Positions 23,560 to 30,949 of a stretch of DNA of 34,570 bases are shown here, piece after piece (the stretch's first letter is position 1; the number at the start of each line of letters is the position of its first letter). Source of the stretch: Candidatus Saccharimonadota bacterium (GTDB lineage Bacteria; Patescibacteriota; Saccharimonadia; Saccharimonadales; Saccharimonadaceae); NCBI GenBank assembly GCA_024682595.1, contig JAIKZA010000022.1, forward strand, positions 1 to 34,570. The letters run 5' to 3'. The notes under the pieces are model-generated. The model saw nothing but the letters and a program-made list of their open reading frames with translations, searched no databases and had not been told where the DNA came from. The position numbers and the translations under genes are program-made.

Positions 23560-24419
23560 TATTGAATAAATTTCCTTCTTGGCATTGCAGCGTTAGTCTG
23601 CCTAGTAGTGTGAGTATGCGCTTGTACGGTAGATACTGGGCGGGAATTAGTGGCACGGCGTATTTCTTCTGCGGTCGGCGCGACACGGCGAGTAGCGGCT
23701 AACGGACGCTTGACGATACGTGTACGTACAGCATCGAGGTCGTAATGACCATCATTCTTTTGATCACCAATCATCTTGCCATTTCGAATCGTAATCACAC
23801 GCTTACGTAACTGATTAACGATTTGCTCATCATGTGTAGTAATAAGAATCGTTGTACCGAAATTATTAATCTCCTCAAGGAGTCGGACAATTCCCCAAGA
23901 TGTTTCTGGGTCGAGGTTGCCCGTAGGCTCATCAGCAATCAGAATTTTTGGTTGACGCGCCATTGAACGCGCAATTGCTACGCGCTGGCGCTCACCGCCG
24001 GATAGTTCGGACGGGAATTTATGCCCTTTATCTGCAAGACCAACTAGTTCAAGAACTTTTGGCACGGTTCGACGAATTTCGGCGTTCGAAACGCCTACGA
24101 TTTCAAGAGCGAATGCAACATTTTCATAAACCGTACGGTTCGGCAATAGTTTAAAATCTTGAAACACTACACCAAGACGACGTCGAAGATGTGGAATGTG
24201 GCGCTTTTTTAGATAATCGTAATCTATGCCACCAACCATGATTTTGCCAGAAGTTGGCTTTTCTTCGCGCGTAAGCATTTTGATTATCGTCGATTTCCCC
24301 GCACCGGACTTACCTACCAAAAAGACAAATTCCTTTGGTTCTATCGACAAAGAAACGTGGTCTAGAGCAGGCTCTTTATCGCCTGGATAATACTTGACAA
24401 CGTCATCGAGTAATATCAT
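23559..24419 (-). CDS. ftsE: Cell division ATP-binding protein FtsE
   Basis: The ABC ATPase of FtsEX, 286 aa. Walker A is GKSGAGKST (about 36-44), the Q-loop VVFQDFKLLP, the signature LSGGERQRVA, Walker B ILIADEPTGNLD and the switch His in ITTHDE. The core ends near residue 225. The remaining 60 residues form a basic, Thr/Arg/Ala-rich tail (RTRIVKRPLAATRRVAPTAEE) that standard FtsE lacks and that is probably disordered. The ATG lies 6 nt after a TGT-TACGAT box. ftsX follows with a one-base overlap, so the two are made together. Confidence 0.97.
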   Translation of the reverse strand: MILLDDVVKYYPGDKEPALDHVSLSIEPKEFVFLVGKSGAGKSTIIKMLTREEKPTSGKIMVGGIDYDYLKKRHIPHLRRRLGVVFQDFKLLPNRTVYENVAFALEIVGVSNAEIRRTVPKVLELVGLADKGHKFPSELSGGERQRVAIARSMARQPKILIADEPTGNLDPETSWGIVRLLEEINNFGTTILITTHDEQIVNQLRKRVITIRNGKMIGDQKNDGHYDLDAVRTRIVKRPLAATRRVAPTAEEIRRATNSRPVSTVQAHTHTTRQTNAAMPRRKFIQ

Positions 24420-24425
24420 GTTTCT

Positions 24426-24431
24426 ATCGTA
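24426..24431 (-). promoter_or_regulatory. -10 box of leaderless ftsEX
   Basis: TGT-TACGAT on the minus strand, then AGAAAC (6 nt), then ATG at 24419. The hexamer matches consensus at 4 of 6 positions but has the TGn extension and the same spacing as the others. Confidence 0.5.
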
Positions 24432-24443
24432 ACATAAGCACTA

Positions 24444-25514
24444 TTAATTGTCCAAAAATGCTTCGATAAAATTGTCGATTCTACCATCAAGGACAGCATC
24501 AGCATCGTTTTCTTCGTACTTCGTGCGCGTATCTTTGACAAGCTTATACGGGTGGAGAACGTAATTTCGAATTTGCTGCCCCCAACTCGCCGATTCGCCA
24601 GCGCGCAGCTTGTCGACGGATTCGGCATTCTGATCCTGCATCATCTGCTGTAGTTTGCCGCGAAGAATCTCCATGGCTTTTTCCTTGTTCTGTAACTGGC
24701 TACGTTCATTCTGAATTGCGACTACTGTATTGGTTGGAATATGCGTAATACGTACCGCAGAATTAGTTGTATTAACCGATTGCCCGCCATGCCCACCCGA
24801 GTGATAAACATCGATGCGCAGGTCTTTGGGGTCGATTTGCACCTCAGAATCGTCTCTTATAACTGGCAGCACTTCCACGAGCGCAAAAGATGTCTGGCGA
24901 AGATGATCCGCATTGAACGGACTAAGGCGAACTAGCCGATGTGTGCCATGTTCAGATTTTAGCCTGCCATACATATTCGGGCCAGATAACTCCATTACGC
25001 AAGTCTTAATCCCAGCCTCCTCCCCGGCAACGCGGTCGAGAATCTGGACTTTAATATTATTGCGCTCTGCCCAACGAAGATACATACGCTCAAGCATGCT
25101 AGACCAGTCCATCGCCTCGATACCGCCCGCACCAGCCGTAATGCGCAAAATTGCGTCATTATGATCATACTTGCCAGTGAAGCGTAGTGCTTGACGTAGC
25201 TTGGTGAAGTTTTCCTCCATGGCGTCGAGCTGCCCCGCAAACTCTTCCGCCAGAGAATCATCGCCGAGCGACATTAAATCTGAAATATCTTTAATTTGCG
25301 TCTTTAATAGTTGCCATGGATCTAGCTCATCATGGAGATTAGACAGCTGAGTAGTTTTTTCACGAGCATTATCTGGATTGTTCCAAATTTCTGGAACTGC
25401 CACCTCTTCCTCTATCTTTTGCATATCGGAGAGCTTCTGGTCGATGTTGAGTTTTTGCCAAGTTGCTTCAAACTCTGCCGTAAGAACGTCTAGTCGTTTC
25501 TGAAGGTCAAACAT
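24444..25514 (-). CDS. prfB: Peptide chain release factor 2
   Basis: RF2 (356 aa) releases finished proteins at UGA and UAA. The stop-recognition motif is SPF (in RLVRLSPFNADHLRQ) and the catalytic loop HSGGHGGQSVNTT carries GGQ. RF1 would read P-x-T instead, so this is RF2. The frame is continuous from the ATG: the programmed +1 frameshift with an early in-frame UGA, common in prfB, is absent. The presence of RF2 agrees with UGA being a stop in this genome. TATAAT lies 7 nt before the ATG. ftsE follows after 24 nt on the same strand. Confidence 0.97.
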   Translation of the reverse strand: MFDLQKRLDVLTAEFEATWQKLNIDQKLSDMQKIEEEVAVPEIWNNPDNAREKTTQLSNLHDELDPWQLLKTQIKDISDLMSLGDDSLAEEFAGQLDAMEENFTKLRQALRFTGKYDHNDAILRITAGAGGIEAMDWSSMLERMYLRWAERNNIKVQILDRVAGEEAGIKTCVMELSGPNMYGRLKSEHGTHRLVRLSPFNADHLRQTSFALVEVLPVIRDDSEVQIDPKDLRIDVYHSGGHGGQSVNTTNSAVRITHIPTNTVVAIQNERSQLQNKEKAMEILRGKLQQMMQDQNAESVDKLRAGESASWGQQIRNYVLHPYKLVKDTRTKYEENDADAVLDGRIDNFIEAFLDN

Positions 25515-25521
25515 GTAATTA

Positions 25522-25527
25522 ATTATA
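25522..25527 (-). promoter_or_regulatory. -10 box of leaderless prfB
   Basis: TATAAT on the minus strand, then 7 nt, then ATG at 25514. No TGn extension here. Confidence 0.6.
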
Positions 25528-25557
25528 ACTTAATCTATAGTCTTGATTTAGTTTTTC

Positions 25558-26208
25558 TTATTCGGGCACATCGAAAAGGGGCAATTTATTTATATCATAA
25601 TCGGCAATTTTGGTGCGCCGAAGTCCTGTCGTATATGCATCACAGCCGAGTGCTTTACCGATATCCTCAGCAAGAGTACGAATATAGGTTCCGCTGCCCA
25701 CATGGGTGCGTATTTTTAAAAATGGCGGTGCGTAATCTATGATGTCGATAGAATATATTTGGACTTTTCGGGCCGGAATTTCAACTTCCTTTCCCGCTCG
25801 CGCGAGCTTGTAGGCGCGCTGGCCGTTGACCTTGATAGCAGAAAAAATCGGCGGTCTTTGTTCGATTTCTCCCACAAATTGCACGAGCGTCTTCTCAATT
25901 TGTGCATGCGAGATATTGGGCTTGTCGTCAGTGATAGTTATTTCACCCTCTGGATCGCCAGTACTGGACTTTGCGCCAAGACGAATAGTCGCCTCATATT
26001 CTTTGTCGAGCTTCGTAAGTTCGGGGGCTTTTTTCGTAGCCTTGCCGGCCAATAGTATTAATAGCCCCGTCGCAAATGGATCAAGCGTGCCGGTATGGCC
26101 AACTTTCACCTTATGGCCCATTCGCTCAGATAGTATTCGGCGCACGCGCGCAACGGCACCAAAGCTACTTATGCCGGACGGCTTATCGACAAATATAATC
26201 TGTTCCAT
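25558..26208 (-). CDS. truB: tRNA pseudouridine-55 synthase TruB (short form)
   Basis: TruB (216 aa) makes pseudouridine 55 in the T-loop of most tRNAs. VDKPSGISSF starts the catalytic domain, and GHTGTLDPFATGLL contains the catalytic Asp. KEYEATIRLG, RPPIFSAIKVNGQRAYKLAR and GSGTYIRTLAEDIG follow in family order. The protein stops at the end of the catalytic fold, so the C-terminal PUA-like domain of longer TruB proteins is absent. It is divergent from an orphan gene, with 39 nt between the two ATGs. TGA-TATAAT lies 6 nt before the ATG. Confidence 0.96.
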   Translation of the reverse strand: MEQIIFVDKPSGISSFGAVARVRRILSERMGHKVKVGHTGTLDPFATGLLILLAGKATKKAPELTKLDKEYEATIRLGAKSSTGDPEGEITITDDKPNISHAQIEKTLVQFVGEIEQRPPIFSAIKVNGQRAYKLARAGKEVEIPARKVQIYSIDIIDYAPPFLKIRTHVGSGTYIRTLAEDIGKALGCDAYTTGLRRTKIADYDINKLPLFDVPE

Positions 26209-26214
26209 AGCTAT

Positions 26215-26220
26215 ATTATA
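26215..26220 (-). promoter_or_regulatory. -10 box of leaderless truB
   Basis: TGA-TATAAT on the minus strand, then ATAGCT (6 nt), then ATG at 26208. It lies where the -35 of the divergent gene at 26248 would be. Confidence 0.65.
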
Positions 26221-26235
26221 TCAACAGATATTTGT

Positions 26236-26241
26236 TATACT
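26236..26241 (+). promoter_or_regulatory. -10 box of leaderless orphan at 26248
   Basis: TGT-TATACT on the plus strand, then GAGATT (6 nt), then ATG at 26248. It mirrors the truB promoter on the other strand. Confidence 0.65.
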
Positions 26242-26247
26242 GAGATT

Positions 26248-27135
26248 ATGGAAAGAGAGCCAAACCACCCCGAAAAACAAAGAGCTAAATGGGAAGAGCT
26301 CGCGAAGGGCCCTAGCACGGCTGAAACGCCCGGCAAGCTAGGCAAAGAAAGAACCTCCCCCAAAACAGCCGAGCGAAATAAAAACACTGCTCCACCGGAA
26401 TGGGTGCGTAGTGTTTTGGATAGCTTTCAGCAACAGAAAGCCGAAGCGCCAGGCTTAGCTAAAGAAAAAGCAAAAGACATCGCGACCCTGAATCAGCAGT
26501 TTATTAAAAGAAATAAGCAGATTAGAGAGGGCAACCACTTTATGAGTAAAAAGGAATTTCTGAGCTGGGAAGACGATTACGCAACCGAGTGGAGGTTTCT
26601 TCAAGAATATCTGCAAGATGGCAACTTGACAACTACCGAAAAAGAAGCCGAAGTAGAGACACCGATGCTATTCACGCTAGACAAAGATGTGATAGGCGAA
26701 ACAATCGAAGTTCAGGCGGGCGAGTATTATCGCGAACGTTCCCGTGCGCTTCGTGACGCTATTAGGGCAAGCGATAACCCCAAAAAAGAAGCAGATTTGA
26801 AAACCGTGGACGATTTTTTCACATCAGTCTACCGTCACGCGGAACTAAGGTATATGACCATAGACGAGCAGCGCTCCAAATATGGTAGCGAAGGCGGACA
26901 GTATGATGCTGCTCGCACTTCTGCGCATAATAACGTAATTGATCACTTGAATGAGTTGAACGACTTGGCGCGGAAATATAGTACGACACCGTTCACGCCT
27001 CGAAAGTTTTGGAAAAGTATCGGAACAAATCAAGCAGAAAGCGTCGCGAGACGAATGAAATACGATAGAGGTGTGGTCGAAGAATACTACACGCTCGCAT
27101 TTAGTAGGGAGCTTGAGGATTTAGGCCCAAAATAG
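26248..27135 (+). CDS. Hypothetical soluble protein, helical and charged
   Basis: A 295-aa protein with no family I recognise. The first 50 residues are Lys-, Glu- and Pro-rich and probably disordered. The rest is highly charged and mostly helical, with many aromatic residues (EFLSWEDDYATEWRFLQEYL, AGEYYRERSRALRDAIRAS, RKFWKSIGTNQAESVARRM). No Cys, signal peptide or membrane segment is visible. Helices rich in Trp, Tyr, Glu and Arg suggest a protein- or nucleic-acid-binding role, but that is a guess. Its promoter is of the leaderless type, back to back with that of truB. Confidence 0.75.
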   Translation: MEREPNHPEKQRAKWEELAKGPSTAETPGKLGKERTSPKTAERNKNTAPPEWVRSVLDSFQQQKAEAPGLAKEKAKDIATLNQQFIKRNKQIREGNHFMSKKEFLSWEDDYATEWRFLQEYLQDGNLTTTEKEAEVETPMLFTLDKDVIGETIEVQAGEYYRERSRALRDAIRASDNPKKEADLKTVDDFFTSVYRHAELRYMTIDEQRSKYGSEGGQYDAARTSAHNNVIDHLNELNDLARKYSTTPFTPRKFWKSIGTNQAESVARRMKYDRGVVEEYYTLAFSRELEDLGPK

Positions 27136-27157
27136 CCATTACGATAGACACATAGTA

Positions 27158-27186
27158 TTGACACCGTTGCCTGTTCATGCTATAAT
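27158..27186 (+). promoter_or_regulatory. Perfect consensus promoter of 83-aa orphan
   Basis: TTGACA, a 17-nt spacer and TATAAT, with TGC before the -10. This is the best promoter in the window. A leader of about 39 nt carries AAAGGGGGTG before the ATG at 27232. Confidence 0.9.
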
Positions 27187-27231
27187 TTAATTATAGTTGC
27201 GCTTTGACGCTAGAAAGGGGGTGAGTATACT

Positions 27232-27483
27232 ATGGACATTAAAGCTTTTATCGAAGCGATGAGTCGTGACGATTTTTTCCAGAAAATTTTCACTAAAATC
27301 GCACAAAGACATGATTTCAGCACGATTGCTTGTGGCGGTATTGAGGATCTGACAATTCAGGAGAAAGATAGTCTGCGTGACGAGATGGTCGAGTGCGGCA
27401 TTCCTCCGGGCATTGTTGAATCCGACGAAGAACTGGCCGAAGTAGTCAATGCAATTGCCGCGCGCAGCGTCGGGATTCGGTAA
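27232..27483 (+). CDS. Small orphan protein under consensus promoter
   Basis: An 83-aa acidic, mostly helical soluble protein (for example DFFQKIFTKIAQRH and DEELAEVVNAIAAR) with two Cys and no recognised family. A promoter of perfect consensus, an AAAGGGGGTG Shine-Dalgarno and a 9-bp GC-rich terminator frame it as a single-gene unit likely to be strongly expressed. The start is the first ATG after the Shine-Dalgarno. The Shine-Dalgarno region resembles that of the orphan at 6401. Function unknown; small regulators and phage-type proteins share this size, but nothing specific supports either. Confidence 0.75.
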   Translation: MDIKAFIEAMSRDDFFQKIFTKIAQRHDFSTIACGGIEDLTIQEKDSLRDEMVECGIPPGIVESDEELAEVVNAIAARSVGIR

Positions 27484-27491
27484 GTAAAAAA

Positions 27492-27525
27492 GGCCGCCCC
27501 TAACGGGGCGGCCAATTCTTTTTTT
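27492..27525. terminator. Strong bidirectional terminator
   Basis: GGCCGCCCC-TAAC-GGGGCGGCC followed by AATTCTTTTTTT. A run of A before the stem gives a U tract on the minus strand too. It serves the 83-aa orphan and the convergent thioredoxin-like gene. Confidence 0.92.
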
Positions 27526-27534
27526 GCAGATTGA

Positions 27535-28080
27535 TTATTTATATTTAGCCAAGAAGGTCGAGAGATCTGAGTCGCTATTAATGTCATCTAAGCGATCATA
27601 GACTACACCTTCGCGCACGTAGACAAGGACAGGAGAATCCTCTTTGCCAATGGTTACATTGCGAGCCGTTATCTCCGCATTGCCCGCGCCTTCGGTAGTA
27701 TGTTCATAGTGGTAAATATCGGATATTTCAGCCGACGCCGCGACGTTTGCTAGACGGGCGCCAAAATCCACACAACTACTACATCCCTCATCCGATGCAA
27801 AAATGAAGCCGGTTTTTCCAGAAGTGAAAAAATCCACCACAGCCTCGCTGCCAACTAGGGTAATGCCGTTGACGTCTTTTTCTTTATTTTCGAGAGCCTC
27901 TTTAAACGTACCAGAAACATCAAGCGGCGTTTTAGTTTCGAGCTTAAACGAACGCACGAAGGCTATCGAGAACACTAGTGTTACTAGCACCGCAGTCAAA
28001 ATACTTACGAGAACACAAATCGGCAGAATGCTACAAAACTGACCGTACTGTTCCGACTTGTTTTTATTTTTCTTGTTCAT
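27535..28080 (-). CDS. Membrane-anchored thioredoxin-like protein
   Basis: The protein has 181 aa, with a basic N-terminus, one membrane segment (about residues 18-42, ILPICVLVSILTAVLVTLVFS) and an extracytoplasmic thioredoxin-like domain. GFIFASDEGCSSCVDF supplies a strand followed by a CxxC redox pair (CSSC), and EDSPVLVYVREGVVYDR matches the cis-Pro strand and the following hairpin. A role in thiol-disulfide exchange of secreted proteins is likely; whether oxidase or reductase cannot be read. AGGAGA 10 nt before the ATG and TATAAT at 28113-28118 give its own promoter, after the rnj terminator. Confidence 0.8.
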   Translation of the reverse strand: MNKKNKNKSEQYGQFCSILPICVLVSILTAVLVTLVFSIAFVRSFKLETKTPLDVSGTFKEALENKEKDVNGITLVGSEAVVDFFTSGKTGFIFASDEGCSSCVDFGARLANVAASAEISDIYHYEHTTEGAGNAEITARNVTIGKEDSPVLVYVREGVVYDRLDDINSDSDLSTFLAKYK

Positions 28081-28126
28081 TGCGCATAATTCTCCTATAT
28101 TGCTTATGTTAAATTATACCACAACT

Positions 28127-28154
28127 AAAAATACCGCCATATGGCGGTATTTTT
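28127..28154. terminator. Intrinsic terminator after rnj
   Basis: ATACCGCCAT/ATGGCGGTAT is a perfect 20-bp palindrome flanked by A and T runs. It ends rnj transcription before the thioredoxin-like gene's promoter. Confidence 0.88.
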
Positions 28155-28160
28155 TTAAGA

Positions 28161-30323
28161 TTAGACTTTGTTTATAACTGGTATTACGATTGGCGTATGA
28201 CCGGTGGCATCAAAGAGGATATGCGTTACGTCTTCTTTGATTTCTTCCTTCATAGTCTTAATATCGTCATCGGACGCAATGCTGCGGTCGGTCTTTGCGC
28301 GAAGATAATGTCGAATCTTGCCGATTAACTCTTCTGAATTGTCTAGGTAAATAAACGCGCGCGAAACGATATCTGGGGTCTTAATGAGGCGTCCAGTCTT
28401 TTTACTGAGCGTAAGAATAACCACGAAGATGCCCTCGCGAGAAATATGAATACGATCTTTTACGACAGCTTCGTTGACCTGGCGATCGGCGTCATCGTAA
28501 AGCTTATTACCGACATGAATGCGACCATTTTTATGAATCGTCCGATCCGGCATTAATTCGACAATATCGCCATCATCCGCCACAATAATGTTATCTTTCG
28601 GAATACCCACAACATTCTCAGCCATCTCGGCATTATGCTGTAGCATATAAAACTCGCCATGATAAGGCATATAATTCTTCGGCTGCATATCGGTGACGAA
28701 TTTAACGTGATCCTCGTAGTAAGCATGGCCAGATAGATGTAATGGGCCAATATTCGTCAAATGGGTTTTACCATTCTGAATTACTTGCGCCCCTTCACGC
28801 AAGAGGCCACCAACAGTAGATACAACCTTCGGCTCATTGCCTGGAATTGGATTAGAACTGAAAACAATTGTATCGGTGGCCTTAATCTTAATATAGCGAT
28901 GCGAACCAGAGACCATACGGTTTAGAACTGCATTCATTTCGCCCTGCGAACCCGTACAGACAATCGTAACTTTCTCATCTGGAAGCTTAATGATATCTTC
29001 CATCTTCATAATGGTGTCTTTTGGAATCTTGATAGCTTTGGCGCGCAGAGCTACTTCTACGTTATTAATCATCGAATATCCCGCAAAGGCAACTTTACGT
29101 CCACGTGCAGCCGCCTCTTTTAGGACTAGTTCGATACGCTTAACCTGAGAGGAGAAACAGGAAATAATAACACGACCATTCGCGTAGTGATCCATGACGC
29201 GGCCCATATTTTCGCCCACGTCATATTCTGAATGCGGATGTGTGCCTGGAGTATCAATGTTCGTAGACTCATTGAGGAGCAAGGCATATCCTTCTTTATC
29301 GCGAATCTCAAGGAGGCGGTCATAATCGGCCGGCGTACCCATTGGGTTAGCCTCGAAGCGCCAGTCGCCAGACAATAAGATATTACCATTTGGCGTACGT
29401 ACAACAATGGACGTATTGCCAGGAATAGAGTGCAAGATATGAACAAATTCTGCCGAAAGATGCTCGGACAATTTTATGCTTTCGTGTTTGAACGGATCAA
29501 CTTCGTGATAATTCATATCTGGCACATCGGGTAACTCGGACATCTGCTTTTTAATCATGCCGATTGTAAAGCTTGTTGCATAAATTGGTACAAGCGGGCC
29601 AAAATACGGCAAAAGATGCTTACAGGCGCCAATATGATCTAGATGAGCATGAGTAAAGAGAATTGCTTTTACATTGTCGCGATTATCTTCTAGCCACTTT
29701 GCGTCTGGCACCATATAATTTACGCCCGGATAATCTTCGCTCGCAAAGAGCGTACCCATGTCGATGAGAATAATTTCTCCTTGATACTCAATGGCAGTCA
29801 TATTCTTGCCGATACCAAACTCGCCGAGGCCGCCAATTGGAATTATACGAACCGCATCACGATGTTGGCGAGCTGACTTAATCTGCGCCATCGTAACTTG
29901 CTGGCCATTATACCCGTTGTAGCGAGATTTATTGACTGGAATACCGATGATGTGCTGCGTAGCCTGCGCGTTAACATCCTGGCTCAGCATGCGCTGATGA
30001 TGAACCATCTCGCCTTTACGCGTACTAACGAGCAAATTAACCTCACGTTTTTTATCGGTAGCGGTCGGGGCGGCCTTCGTGGCCTTTGTGGCTTTAGTAT
30101 TACTCTTCTTTATAGGCTTTTTTGCTACAGACTTAGTAGCTTTGCTAGCAGCCTTTCTCTTGCCACGTACGAGTTTTTCGTCTTTGCCGCCGGGCGCAAA
30201 ATTCGCATTAAAGTTGCGTTTTTGGTTTTCTTCGAATTGTTTTTTGATGTCTGGTAGGCGTTCGGCGCGCATTTTGAGCAATTTTGCTCGGCGTGCTGCC
30301 TCGGCCTGTTTTTTATTCTCCAT
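28161..30323 (-). CDS. rnj: Ribonuclease J with long basic N-terminal extension
   Basis: RNase J (720 aa) is a metallo-beta-lactamase/beta-CASP enzyme with endo- and 5'-3' exonuclease activity on mRNA and rRNA. The metal site is in LFTHAHLDHIGAC, followed by LLSGDWRF, and the beta-CASP part has GRKVAFAGYSMINN and VTIVCTGSQGE. HLSGHAYYEDH and YMPYHGEFYML complete the core, and a C-terminal domain follows. The core starts near residue 158 (RIIPIGGLGEFG). The first 155 residues are an added Lys/Ala-rich, probably disordered arm that may bind RNA. AAAGGGGA precedes the ATG. No RNase E is visible, fitting RNase J as a main decay enzyme. Confidence 0.96.
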   Translation of the reverse strand: MENKKQAEAARRAKLLKMRAERLPDIKKQFEENQKRNFNANFAPGGKDEKLVRGKRKAASKATKSVAKKPIKKSNTKATKATKAAPTATDKKREVNLLVSTRKGEMVHHQRMLSQDVNAQATQHIIGIPVNKSRYNGYNGQQVTMAQIKSARQHRDAVRIIPIGGLGEFGIGKNMTAIEYQGEIILIDMGTLFASEDYPGVNYMVPDAKWLEDNRDNVKAILFTHAHLDHIGACKHLLPYFGPLVPIYATSFTIGMIKKQMSELPDVPDMNYHEVDPFKHESIKLSEHLSAEFVHILHSIPGNTSIVVRTPNGNILLSGDWRFEANPMGTPADYDRLLEIRDKEGYALLLNESTNIDTPGTHPHSEYDVGENMGRVMDHYANGRVIISCFSSQVKRIELVLKEAAARGRKVAFAGYSMINNVEVALRAKAIKIPKDTIMKMEDIIKLPDEKVTIVCTGSQGEMNAVLNRMVSGSHRYIKIKATDTIVFSSNPIPGNEPKVVSTVGGLLREGAQVIQNGKTHLTNIGPLHLSGHAYYEDHVKFVTDMQPKNYMPYHGEFYMLQHNAEMAENVVGIPKDNIIVADDGDIVELMPDRTIHKNGRIHVGNKLYDDADRQVNEAVVKDRIHISREGIFVVILTLSKKTGRLIKTPDIVSRAFIYLDNSEELIGKIRHYLRAKTDRSIASDDDIKTMKEEIKEDVTHILFDATGHTPIVIPVINKV

Positions 30324-30465
30324 TCGTCCCCTTTTTATTAAATTCTATTATTGATTTCCCACACTTAAGGCACAATTTTCTACCGATTGACATAATTCAG
30401 AACTGATTGTGCTAAAAGTAAATAACTTAGTGTTTATATTTTACCAAAGATAATTATTGCCGTCA

Positions 30466-30494
30466 AATAAAAAGCCTCCCCCATAGGGGGAGGC
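30466..30494 (-). terminator. Strong intrinsic terminator of tandem orphan operon
   Basis: On the minus strand GCCTCCCCC-TAT-GGGGGAGGC is followed by TTTTTATTT. It lies just after the stop of the 149-aa gene. The rest of the gap to rnj (30324-30465) shows only a weak candidate promoter for rnj. Confidence 0.92.
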
Positions 30495-30499
30495 GGAGG

Positions 30500-30949
30500 T
30501 TAACGATTAGTCCAACGGACCACCTCGGCCAGAGCTTCTTTCGGCAAGATGACGCAATAGGTTTCATAGTCGCCTAAGTCGACATTATCACTGAGCCTCG
30601 AGAGGTAGCACTCGTAGAGTTGACCCGAGCTCAGTCCATATTGCTGAGACGTGCCTTCGCCGTTACCGATGCGCACGTAGCCCTCATCCTTATAGACCTG
30701 GATGGAGACGATTTTCTCTACGTTCTGATAGACGTAGCAGTCTTCATCCTCACTGATGGGCTCAAAACCTTTACCCCAGAGATACCCGTCAACATCGACA
30801 CCGTCCTCGAACCGGTTATTATCAAGCTTCTCGATGGCCTGATCGTCAGACCAGTTGTCTGCGCGGTTACCGTAGAGCACCGACAATACGATGATCAAGA
30901 TTGACACCGCCGCGAGAATTACCAAACCGATTTTTTGCGAACTTGTCAT
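30500..30949 (-). CDS. Membrane-anchored orphan, second of a paralogous pair
   Basis: A 149-aa protein with an N-terminal membrane anchor (about residues 7-26, IGLVILAAVSILIIVLSVLY) and an acidic external domain. That domain shares spaced motifs with the upstream gene: D-V-D-G-Y-L...K-G-F-x-P, then G-Q-L-Y-E-C and I-L-P-K-E-A. The two therefore look like diverged tandem duplicates. I do not recognise the family. Its start overlaps the upstream stop by 4 nt (ATGA), so translation is coupled. The base composition appears richer in G+C than neighbouring genes by eye. A strong terminator follows. Confidence 0.75.
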   Translation of the reverse strand: MTSSQKIGLVILAAVSILIIVLSVLYGNRADNWSDDQAIEKLDNNRFEDGVDVDGYLWGKGFEPISEDEDCYVYQNVEKIVSIQVYKDEGYVRIGNGEGTSQQYGLSSGQLYECYLSRLSDNVDLGDYETYCVILPKEALAEVVRWTNR

